A stretch of 13,276 nt of DNA from assembly GCA_028277485.1 (NCBI GenBank), contig JANQGE010000032.1, forward strand, positions 1-13,276, written 5' to 3'. This DNA is from Chlorobium sp. Lineage in GTDB: Bacteria; Bacteroidota; Chlorobiia; Chlorobiales; Chlorobiaceae. Shown here piece by piece: positions 7,260 to 13,276 of this stretch. The notes beneath the pieces were generated by a model. It ran no database searches and was not told the origin of the DNA. It worked only from the letters and a program-made list of their open reading frames with translations. Position 1 is the stretch's first letter. Each line of letters starts with the position of its first letter. The translations under genes and the position numbers were made by a program.

Positions 7260-8339
7260 ATGAAAAAACAATTTTTATCGCTCGTATGTGCTCTTGCGAT
7301 GATGGCCACCTTCGTCACCACAGCAGAGGCCGGTATCAAGATCAGCGGTGACGCACAGGTCCGCGCCAGAGGACAATTCGATGAGAAGAAAGTAGACGGC
7401 ACAGAAGTAGCGAGCAAGGACGAGCTTTACTGGCTCTACAGACTTCGCCTGAAAATTGCTGCCGACCTCGGCGACGGATTCTTTGCCAAAGCTCTGCTTG
7501 CGAATCACTCTGCAGGCTGGTTTGCTACAATAGGCAGTGACAAAGATCCTGTGTTCCCAAGAAACCTTTCTGATTTCGGTGTCAACCAGATGTATTTTGG
7601 ACGGATGATGCCAAATTCGCACTACGCTGTCGGCTGGATGCCGATCAACAGTTTCAACAATCCGATCTTCGATCTTGCGGTCTACCCCAGGCAGCCATTG
7701 GGTATTCCTTACTTTCTGCTTGCAAATGACCGTATTTTCGGGCTCAATTATGGGGCCAAAGTTGGTCCGGGCGAGCTGAATGCCTCTGTCCTCGTGCTTG
7801 ATGATCATCTTAAGGACACTGAAGGTTTCTTCAGAGATGAATATGCGATTCATCTGATGTACAAAACCAACATCGGCGACATCACCATAGACCCGCAGCT
7901 TCTTGCCGCAATTACTGATTTCAATACTGCTATCCACCCTTCCAGCCCGGGCTACAGCGATGTAACGCCATGGACACTCGGAACCAATGTTGTAATTCCT
8001 GCTGGCGACATTAAATTCACTTTGGGCGGGTTTTACACATTTTGTGACGACTCCGGTGTCGACTATGACGGATATCTTTTCAGGATCAAGGCCGAGCGCG
8101 GCCCGGTCAGAGCCTGGTTTGACTACAGCAGCATGAATGACGACAGTTTCGGACTTTCCGACGAATACGAGAACATGTATGTCTGGGCACAGTATAACTG
8201 GAAAGTTCATGAGTCCTCGATGGGCAGCCTGACACTTTCCCCGACCGTGCGTTATCTGACTACAGACCATAACGTCGGCGGAACGGAAACAGAAACACAG
8301 CGTCTGAGAACAGAACTCTGGGCACAGGTTGCATTTTAA
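7260..8339 (+). CDS. Porin-like outer-membrane beta-barrel protein
   Basis: The 359-residue protein has a standard signal peptide (MKKQF, hydrophobic core, cleavage near AEAG at about 22-25). The mature chain is rich in alternating strands and aromatic residues and ends with QVAF, the terminal phenylalanine expected of a protein assembled by the BAM complex. It resembles uncharacterised porin-like outer-membrane proteins; I cannot name its substrate. A GGAG sits 10 bases before the ATG. It is transcribed alone, with a structured leader upstream and a strong terminator just after the stop. One cysteine (in FCDDSG, about 261) lies in the mature part. The next genes encode a sodium:solute symporter in the same direction, but the terminator separates them, so a functional link is only possible. 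Confidence 0.8.
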   Translation: MKKQFLSLVCALAMMATFVTTAEAGIKISGDAQVRARGQFDEKKVDGTEVASKDELYWLYRLRLKIAADLGDGFFAKALLANHSAGWFATIGSDKDPVFPRNLSDFGVNQMYFGRMMPNSHYAVGWMPINSFNNPIFDLAVYPRQPLGIPYFLLANDRIFGLNYGAKVGPGELNASVLVLDDHLKDTEGFFRDEYAIHLMYKTNIGDITIDPQLLAAITDFNTAIHPSSPGYSDVTPWTLGTNVVIPAGDIKFTLGGFYTFCDDSGVDYDGYLFRIKAERGPVRAWFDYSSMNDDSFGLSDEYENMYVWAQYNWKVHESSMGSLTLSPTVRYLTTDHNVGGTETETQRLRTELWAQVAF

Positions 8340-8366
8340 ACCCTGCTGCAGGTATCAGCAACTATA

Positions 8367-8395
8367 AAGCCGCAGATAACGCTGCGGCTTTTTTT
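8367..8395 (+). terminator. Intrinsic terminator after the porin gene
   Basis: A perfect 9-bp stem AAGCCGCAG (8367-8375) and CTGCGGCTT (8382-8390) with a 6-base loop is followed by a run of T to 8395. It lies 27 bases after the porin stop. Confidence 0.93.
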
Positions 8396-8448
8396 ATCCT
8401 GTTGCCCGAATCTACCAGAGCTTTCTACGTTGTAAAAAAAACATTATC

Positions 8449-8526
8449 AACAATTGTTAACAACCTACTTTTCCAATAGACCGTTTTTTTCATTAACTTG
8501 CTGCAAGTCTTTTTGTTAAAAGACTT
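8449..8526 (+). promoter_or_regulatory. Palindrome and A/T-rich hairpin upstream of the symporter genes
   Basis: Two symmetric sequences lie in the 218-base gap before the small subunit. AACAATTGTT (8449-8458) is a perfect 10-bp palindrome and could be a repressor or activator site. AAGTCTTTT (8505-8513) pairs perfectly with AAAAGACTT (8518-8526) around TGTT, ending 31 bases before the ATG at 8558. The hairpin could be a leader structure. No -35/-10 pair with good spacing was found, so function is inference. Confidence 0.4.
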
Positions 8527-8557
8527 TTATATCAACAAACCTTAAACCATTGATGCC

Positions 8558-8833
8558 ATGGAAAAAGGAAAACTACAGGAATACTGGCAGACCAATCTCA
8601 AATACCTGGTAGGACTGCTTGCGATCTGGTTCGTCGTATCTTACGGCTTGGGCATTTTTCTGGCTGAACCGCTCAACGCCATCCGGTTCCCCGAATGGAG
8701 TGGAGGGGGAGGATTTCAATTAGGCTTTTGGTTCGCCCAGCAGGGCTCCATTTATACCTTTGTTGTCCTGATTTTCGTGTATGTCGGTTTGATGAACCGG
8801 CTGGATAAAAAGTATGATGTACACGAAGATTAG
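8558..8833 (+). CDS. DUF4212 small subunit of a sodium:solute symporter
   Basis: The 91-residue protein matches the small partner subunit (DUF4212) found directly before VC_2705-type sodium:solute symporters. It has two hydrophobic segments at about 15-36 and 64-84, with the conserved lead-in EYWQTNLKYL and the ending MNRLDKKYDV. The family presumably forms a membrane complex with the large subunit in the cytoplasmic membrane. It lies 46 bases before that gene in the same direction, with no terminator between, so the pair is an operon. No strong ribosome-binding site is seen before the ATG. Confidence 0.92.
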   Translation: MEKGKLQEYWQTNLKYLVGLLAIWFVVSYGLGIFLAEPLNAIRFPEWSGGGGFQLGFWFAQQGSIYTFVVLIFVYVGLMNRLDKKYDVHED

Positions 8834-8879
8834 CCGTCTTCATACAAACAGCTTTTAAAAATTACTAACCAAAAAAATC

Positions 8880-10649
8880 ATGGACGTACAAGCGTGGACG
8901 TATCTTATTGTAGGCCTGACTTTTGCGCTCTATATCGGCATTGCGATATGGTCCAAAGCCGGTTCTACAAAAGAGTTTTATGTTGCCGGTGCGGGCGTAC
9001 CGCCCTTGGCAAACGGCATGGCAACCGCTGCTGACTGGATGTCGGCTGCTTCATTTATTTCAATGGCCGGTCTGATCTCCTTCATGGGATACGACGGCTC
9101 GATCTATCTGATGGGCTGGACCGGCGGTTACGTTTTACTTGCCCTGCTTCTGGCACCTTACCTGAGAAAGTTCGGTAAATTTACCGTTCCCGATTTTGTA
9201 GGTGACCGTTATTATTCCAACGCGGCCAGGACAGTTGCTGTCATTTGCGCCGTTTTTGTATCCTTCACCTATGTCGCAGGGCAGATGCGCGGCGTCGGCG
9301 TGGTCTTCTCAAGATTTCTTGAAGTACCGATCAACATCGGTATTCTCATCGGTATGGGTATTGTGTTTTTCTATGCTGTACTCGGAGGCATGAAAGGCAT
9401 CACCTATACCCAGGTTGCCCAGTACTGTGTACTTATCTTTGCATACATGGTTCCAGCCATCTTTATCTCCATGATGATCGCCGGCACACCGCTTCCCCAG
9501 CAGGGCTTCGGCAGCATGCTTACCGACGGGGGCGGCTACCTGCTCGACAAGCTCGACGGCCTGCACCACGAGCTTGGCTTCACAGCCTATACTGACGGCA
9601 GCAAGCCCATGATAGATGTATTTTTCATCACCTTTGCGCTGATGGTCGGAACTGCAGGCCTTCCGCACGTTATCGTCCGCTTCTTTACCGTCCCGAAAGT
9701 TCGCGATGCGCGCGTTTCAGCAGGCTGGGCGCTTGTGTTTATCGCCCTGCTTTATACCACCGCACCTGCGGTCGCGGCATTTGCACGTTACAACCTGATC
9801 AACACAGTCAGCAATACCCAGTACGCCGAACTTCCTTCCTGGTTTAAAACATGGGAAGGCACCGGTCTTATCGCCTGGGTCGACAAAAATGATGACGGCG
9901 CCGTTCAATATGTAAACGGCAAGGCATTTGCAGGGAAACCCTCCTTTACAGAAGAAGAGGGAGCACAAGGTCAGCGGCTTATATCAAATGCACTTACCGA
10001 CAACGACAACGAACTGTATATCGACCGTGACATCATGGTACTGGCCAACCCGGAAATCGCAGGTCTTCCTGCATGGGTAATAGCGCTTGTGGCTGCAGGC
10101 GGACTTGCAGCGGCACTTTCCACGGCAGCAGGCCTGCTGCTTGTCATCTCAACTTCCGTTGCGCATGACCTGATTAAAAAACAGTTCAACCCCGACATTT
10201 CCGAAAAAGCAGAGGTGACAATCGCACGTATTTCCGTAGCCTGTGCGGTTTTGGTTGCCGGCTATTTCGGCATCAATCCTCCCGGCTTCGTTGCCCAGGT
10301 TGTAGCATTTGCGTTCGGTCTTGCGGCATCATCGTTCTTCCCGGTTATCATCATGGGCATTTTCTACAAACGGATGAACAAGGAAGGCGCTATCGCCGGC
10401 ATGCTCTCCGGCATTGTCTTTACCGCTGCCTACATTATTTACTTCAAGTTCATCAACCCGGCGGCGAACATTTCGGACAACTGGTTCCTTGGCATTTCAC
10501 CTGAAGGCATCGGAACAGTGGGGATGGTCATCAACTTTGTGGTAAGTTTCATCGTCTCGAGAATCACCCCGGCCCCTCCGGAAGATATCCAGGAGCTCGT
10601 TGACAGCCTGAGATACCCGAAAGGCGCTGGAGAAGCCTCGGCACATTGA
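8880..10649 (+). CDS. Sodium:solute symporter large subunit (VC_2705-type, SLC5 family)
   Basis: The 589-residue protein has about 13 hydrophobic segments and the SSS-family pattern: GAGVPPLANGMATAADWMSA near residue 36, GGYVLLALLLAPYLRKFGKF, the GxxKG loop (GGMKGITYTQ) and LSTAAGLLLVISTSVAHDL, which contains the family's sodium-site serines and threonines. Between about 305 and 390 a soluble insert with WVDKNDDGAVQYVNGK is present, a feature of this subfamily. These symporters take up organic acids, often acetate, with sodium; the substrate here is unknown. For a green sulfur bacterium, acetate uptake for mixotrophic growth would fit, but that is inference. It follows the DUF4212 subunit and ends in a strong terminator. 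A purine-rich A run, not a Shine-Dalgarno sequence, precedes the ATG. Confidence 0.93.
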   Translation: MDVQAWTYLIVGLTFALYIGIAIWSKAGSTKEFYVAGAGVPPLANGMATAADWMSAASFISMAGLISFMGYDGSIYLMGWTGGYVLLALLLAPYLRKFGKFTVPDFVGDRYYSNAARTVAVICAVFVSFTYVAGQMRGVGVVFSRFLEVPINIGILIGMGIVFFYAVLGGMKGITYTQVAQYCVLIFAYMVPAIFISMMIAGTPLPQQGFGSMLTDGGGYLLDKLDGLHHELGFTAYTDGSKPMIDVFFITFALMVGTAGLPHVIVRFFTVPKVRDARVSAGWALVFIALLYTTAPAVAAFARYNLINTVSNTQYAELPSWFKTWEGTGLIAWVDKNDDGAVQYVNGKAFAGKPSFTEEEGAQGQRLISNALTDNDNELYIDRDIMVLANPEIAGLPAWVIALVAAGGLAAALSTAAGLLLVISTSVAHDLIKKQFNPDISEKAEVTIARISVACAVLVAGYFGINPPGFVAQVVAFAFGLAASSFFPVIIMGIFYKRMNKEGAIAGMLSGIVFTAAYIIYFKFINPAANISDNWFLGISPEGIGTVGMVINFVVSFIVSRITPAPPEDIQELVDSLRYPKGAGEASAH

Positions 10650-10673
10650 GGCATACCCGGTGAAAACCCATAC

Positions 10674-10702
10674 AAGGCGCGACATAACATCGCGCCTTTT
10701 TT
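10674..10702 (+). terminator. Intrinsic terminator of the symporter operon
   Basis: AAGGCGCGA (10674-10682) pairs perfectly with TCGCGCCTT (10690-10698) around a 7-base loop, followed by a T-run to about 10702. It lies 24 bases after the large-subunit stop. The T-run touches the start of element C. Confidence 0.93.
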
Positions 10703-10850
10703 ATGGGCATCTCTACTTATTTATTCCGCGATTCAATTGCTTCGTTGATCGGTGCTCGAAATCCTCATGTACTCGCGTGTACACTCCGGTTTCTGCACTC
10801 CGTTCGCCTTGCACTTGAACCGCTCATGACAATAAATAGAGATGCCCTTA
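10702..10850 (-). repeat. MITE-like dispersed repeat, copy C (complete, inverted)
   Basis: This is the best-preserved inverted repeat of the family: TATGGGCATCTCTACTTATT at the left and, read from the right, TAAGGGCATCTCTATTTATT, 18 of 20 identical. Read on the minus strand it holds the arms GAAACCGGAGTGTAC and GTACATGAGGATTTC with loop ACGCGA. The outer arms (GTCATGAGCGGTTCA and others) differ from A and B and match B', so at least two subfamilies exist. The left end touches the symporter terminator. Confidence 0.87.
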
Positions 10851-10901
10851 TTGCACCAAAGCCCCGGCTGCCGAATTCTTACGACCTTTTTGGGGTTATT
10901 G

Positions 10902-10919
10902 TAGGGTACCTCTATTTAT
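10902..10919 (+). repeat. Solitary MITE-end-like sequence upstream of uvrC
   Basis: TAGGGTACCTCTATTTAT resembles the terminal inverted repeats of elements B and C (TAAGGG, then CTCTATTTATT). The next 60 bases resemble the family only weakly, so this may be a decayed element or a chance match. It lies about 60 bases before the uvrC start and may contribute to its promoter region. Confidence 0.4.
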
Positions 10920-10981
10920 CTATTTTGCCCTGTCTTGGCGGAAGCACTTCGCCCTATAGGTTTTGCCACTATTTTCGACTC

Positions 10982-12901
10982 ATGCAACAGTCCGCTGAAA
11001 ATACAACAAGCCAAAGACAGCAGACGTTATTGGAAAAAAAGCTGGCCGGCCTGCCCGCCTCTCCGGGAATTTATCAGTTTAAAAACTCCTCAGGTAAAGT
11101 TATCTATGTGGGAAAAGCAAAAAGTCTGCGCTCAAGGGTACTGTCATACTTTCGGAACAGCAAACAGCTGGCCGGAAAAACCAGAGTCCTCACCAGCCAT
11201 ATCACCGATCTCGATGTGATCATCACCTCGTCCGAAGTTGAAGCGCTTATCCTTGAAAACAATCTCATAAAGGAACTCAAGCCTCGCTACAACATCAACC
11301 TCAAGGACGATAAAACCTACCCTTATCTGGTCATCACCGGGGAACCCTTTCCAAGAATATTTCTTACCAGACAGGTACGGCATGACGTTTCAACATATTT
11401 CGGCCCGTATACGGAAGCTCGGCAGCTTCGTTCGGTGTTGAACCTGATCAGCTCAATATTTCAAGTCAGGAGTTGTAAGCTCAAATTGACCAGGGAAAAT
11501 ATCCGACGAAAAAAGTTCACGGTTTGTCTGGACTACCACATTCATAAATGTAAAGGCCCATGCGAGGGTCTTCAGTCCGAAGAGGAATACAACCGGATGG
11601 TTTCGGAAATCGTCAGGCTGCTGAAGGGCAAGACATCCACTCTGGTTCGTTCACTCACGGAAGAGATGCGCCGTTATGCCGGAGAGCTGAAATTCGAGCA
11701 GGCTGCCGAGCTGAAAATGCAGATCGACGGGCTGAAAAAATATGCCGAACGTCAGAAAGTAATCACTACCGACCCTCTTGACCGCGATGTCTTCGGCATT
11801 GCAAGACAGAAGGATGAAGCCTGCGGCGTCGTGCTTAAAATCCGTGAAGGCAAACTCCTCGGATCACAGAGGATATACTTTTCAAACACGGACGAGGAGT
11901 TGACGGAAAATCTGCTGTCAAAGTTCCTTGAAAAATACTACCTGGAAACCCCTGATCTCATCCCGCAAGAAATCTTCACCCAGAAACCTCTGCCGGGAGA
12001 GGAGCAAAAAACACTCCAGAAACTTCTCTCGAAAAAAAACATCGAGGGCAGCAACAGCAAAAAAACCATCCGCTTCATAACCCCGCAGATAGGAGAAAAA
12101 GCACGTCTTGTCGAGATGTGCACGGAAAACGCACGGCATCACCTCCGGGAATATCTTATAGAGAAACAAAAACGTGGTGAAATGGCACGCGAAAATCCAG
12201 CCATCAAAGCTTTGCAGGAAACGCTCCATCTTGAAAAACTACCCCGGCGCATCGAGTGTTTCGATAACTCGCATTTTCAGGGAAGCGATTACACAAGTTC
12301 CATGATATGTTTCGAGGATGGAAAACCAAAAAAAACAGGGTACAGAAAATTCAAGCTGCGCACAATTGAAGGATCGGATGACTATGCAGCCATGCGTGAG
12401 GCAATAACGCGCCGCTACAGCGGGGAACTTTCGAACAAACTTCCCTCTCCCGATCTTATCGTGATCGACGGGGGAAAAGGACAGGTCAACACCGCACAGA
12501 AAACCCTGTCGGAGCTGGGCATCACTGTGCCGGTTATCGGCCTTGCAAAAAGGCTCGAAGAGATTTACCTCCCCGGAAATCGTGATCCGTTTAACCTTCC
12601 AAAAACTTCACCGGCACTCAAACTTTTGCAAAGGATACGGGACGAAGCGCACCGTTTCGCGATAAGCTATCACCGGAAACTGCGAAAAGCACGCACATTG
12701 AAAACCGTTCTGACGGATATTCCCGGCATAGGAGAAAAAAGCGCCTTGAAACTGCTGGAACATTTTGGCTCCATCGAACGGATCGCGCGAGCCGACCAAA
12801 AAAAACTCCGGGAAGTAACCGGGCCGAAAACCGCCGAGGTCATTGCAAATTTCTTCAGCAGCAGAAATCAGAATCGGGATTCGGTAATCGGGATTCGGTA
12901 A
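10982..12901 (+). CDS. uvrC: UvrC, nucleotide excision repair endonuclease subunit
   Basis: UvrC makes the 3' and then the 5' incision beside a lesion bound by UvrB. The 639 residues contain the GIY-YIG nuclease domain (G29-Y31, YVG 42-44; 3' incision), the cysteine cluster C165, C182, C190, C194 that in the family binds a [4Fe-4S] cluster, the UVR motif (about 226-257) that contacts UvrB, the RNase H-like nuclease with D428 (CFDNSH), D496 (VIDGGKG) and H557 (EAHRFA) for 5' incision, and tandem helix-hairpin-helix motifs (about 577-625). The frame is open upstream to 10703, but that part runs through element C, so I chose the ATG at 10982, which leaves a normal N-terminal extension before GIY. 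No ribosome-binding site is evident. Residues 631-639 and the stop lie inside a heptamer array. Confidence 0.95.
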   Translation: MQQSAENTTSQRQQTLLEKKLAGLPASPGIYQFKNSSGKVIYVGKAKSLRSRVLSYFRNSKQLAGKTRVLTSHITDLDVIITSSEVEALILENNLIKELKPRYNINLKDDKTYPYLVITGEPFPRIFLTRQVRHDVSTYFGPYTEARQLRSVLNLISSIFQVRSCKLKLTRENIRRKKFTVCLDYHIHKCKGPCEGLQSEEEYNRMVSEIVRLLKGKTSTLVRSLTEEMRRYAGELKFEQAAELKMQIDGLKKYAERQKVITTDPLDRDVFGIARQKDEACGVVLKIREGKLLGSQRIYFSNTDEELTENLLSKFLEKYYLETPDLIPQEIFTQKPLPGEEQKTLQKLLSKKNIEGSNSKKTIRFITPQIGEKARLVEMCTENARHHLREYLIEKQKRGEMARENPAIKALQETLHLEKLPRRIECFDNSHFQGSDYTSSMICFEDGKPKKTGYRKFKLRTIEGSDDYAAMREAITRRYSGELSNKLPSPDLIVIDGGKGQVNTAQKTLSELGITVPVIGLAKRLEEIYLPGNRDPFNLPKTSPALKLLQRIRDEAHRFAISYHRKLRKARTLKTVLTDIPGIGEKSALKLLEHFGSIERIARADQKKLREVTGPKTAEVIANFFSSRNQNRDSVIGIR

Positions 12902-13003
12902 TCGATTTTTCTTGTCACCTTGCCTACCGGATACTTTCCCCTTTTTGATTTTTGCCTTTTGAATTTTGACTTGTTTCTCGTCACTACTTTTTCGACCCCG
13001 AAA
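12871..13003 (+). repeat. Heptamer array 4, overlapping the end of uvrC
   Basis: In steps of seven from 12871: GAATCGG, GATTCGG, TAATCGG, GATTCGG, TAATCGA, TTTTTCT, TGTCACC, TTGCCTA, CCGGATA, CTTTCCC, CTTTTTG, ATTTTTG, CCTTTTG, AATTTTG, ACTTGTT, TCTCGTC, ACTACTT, TTTCGAC, CCCGAAA. The first five units show a 14-base super-period. The G of the T-rich units falls at 12947, 12954, 12961 and 12968, exactly seven apart. Units 1-4 are coding (uvrC), and the fifth supplies the stop codon TAA. Confidence 0.87.
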
Positions 13004-13033
13004 CCCCCCCGTGAAATCAAACCGGATATTTCA

Positions 13034-13066
13034 CCCCTGTGTAATATCCTTTCTTATTACACGGGG
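13034..13066. other. Strong hairpin without a T-tract downstream of uvrC
   Basis: CCCC (13034-13037) plus GTGTAATA (13039-13046) pair with TATTACACGGGG (13055-13066), giving 12 pairs with one bulged T and an 8-base loop. No T-run follows on either strand, so it is not a standard intrinsic terminator, though it may still protect or end the uvrC transcript. A smaller inverted repeat (GTGAAAT with ATTTCAC) sits just before it. Confidence 0.5.
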
Positions 13067-13088
13067 CCGACCCCGATCTCCGAGTATT

Positions 13089-13148
13089 TTCTCCCGCTTA
13101 ACACTTAGCACGTAACACCATTTCCCACAGACTTATTGTGTTTACGGA
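13089..13148 (+). repeat. 60-bp dispersed module, copy 2, abutting a group II intron end
   Basis: Gap-free match to 6760-6819 with three differences. It contains the heptamers TTAACAC, TTAGCAC, GTAACAC (13098-13118) and the partly broken hairpin (CCACA with TGTGT). The match stops at TTACGGA, exactly where the group II intron sequence begins. Confidence 0.88.
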
Positions 13149-13276
13149 GTCGCGGTAGGAATGCCGGTTACCCGGCACCCCCCGCACAGATCCGTACGTG
13201 CGGAACTACCGCATACGGCTCCTGCCTTGAGTGATGGCGAATCGTACATCCGGGAATTCGTGGCATATCCGGAGGT
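13149..13276 (-). mobile_element. Group II intron, 3' end (domains V and VI), rest outside window
   Basis: Read on the minus strand, a 35-base domain V starts with GAGCCGTATGCGG and closes with CCGCACGTACGGATCTG (13187-13221), carrying the AGC catalytic triad. Domain VI follows, with the stem TGCCGG, loop, CCGGCA and the ending CCTACCGCGAC at 13149. An unpaired A eight bases from the end is placed like a lariat branch point. One base of domain V (A instead of the common T opposite the triad) may weaken pairing. The reverse transcriptase gene, if present, lies beyond the window edge. Confidence 0.85.

Noticed and set aside
7275..8270. Long open frame antisense to the porin (331 codons)
   Set aside because: It mirrors the porin codons, has no recognisable domain, and the porin on the plus strand has a signal peptide, ribosome-binding site and terminator.
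8461..8557. Sigma-70 promoter for the symporter operon
   Set aside because: TTGCTG and TTATAT are present but about 23 bases apart, too far for a convincing pair.
10701..10851. TTAT on both sides of element C as a target-site duplication
   Set aside because: The right-hand TTA is also present at the ends of copies A and B, so it belongs to the element; no duplication can be claimed.
10703..10981. N-terminal extension of uvrC by about 93 residues
   Set aside because: It is translated from the inverted-repeat element C and flanking DNA, has no similarity to UvrC N-termini, and the ATG at 10982 gives the normal family length.
13034..13066. Hairpin as intrinsic terminator of uvrC
   Set aside because: No T-tract follows the stem on either strand.

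Overview
The window most likely comes from a green sulfur bacterium (Chlorobiaceae). The reasons are the close resemblance of the aspartate carbamoyltransferase to Chlorobium PyrB, the hypA-hypB-hypF hydrogenase-maturation cluster, the Chlorobium-style outer-membrane proteins, and the weak or absent Shine-Dalgarno sequences at several starts. This is recognition from sequence only; no search was run, and the genus is not settled.

Layout. 1-118 is the tail of a dispersed, MITE-like repeat. 132-3551 (minus strand) is a compact hypA-hypB-hypF operon: HypA and HypB deliver nickel, and HypF starts synthesis of the cyanide ligands of [NiFe] hydrogenase. 3552-3861 holds an array of 7-base units. 3862-4833 is pyrB (pyrimidine synthesis), followed by a second 7-base array in the opposite orientation. 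5164-6021 is a DUF1207-like outer-membrane protein, convergent with a Nudix hydrolase (6016-6522). 6523-7259 has no gene but is full of repeats: a third 7-base array, a 60-bp module that recurs near the right edge, and two abutting MITE-like elements. 7260-8339 is a porin-like beta-barrel with its own terminator. 8558-10649 is a two-gene sodium:solute symporter (DUF4212 small subunit plus large subunit) with its own terminator. A further MITE-like element sits directly against that terminator. 10982-12901 is uvrC (nucleotide excision repair), whose last codons and stop lie inside a fourth 7-base array. The right edge holds the 60-bp module again, immediately followed by the 3' end of a group II intron on the minus strand.

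The genes are ordinary housekeeping and metabolic genes. The unusual part is the intergenic DNA. Four arrays built from a shared vocabulary of degenerate heptamers are kept largely in a 7-base register. A family of roughly 150-bp inverted-repeat elements has a conserved hairpin with a variable loop, plus an internally deleted form. A group II intron abuts one of the dispersed repeats with base precision. I see no new enzyme system; the repeat architecture is the part most likely to be undescribed.
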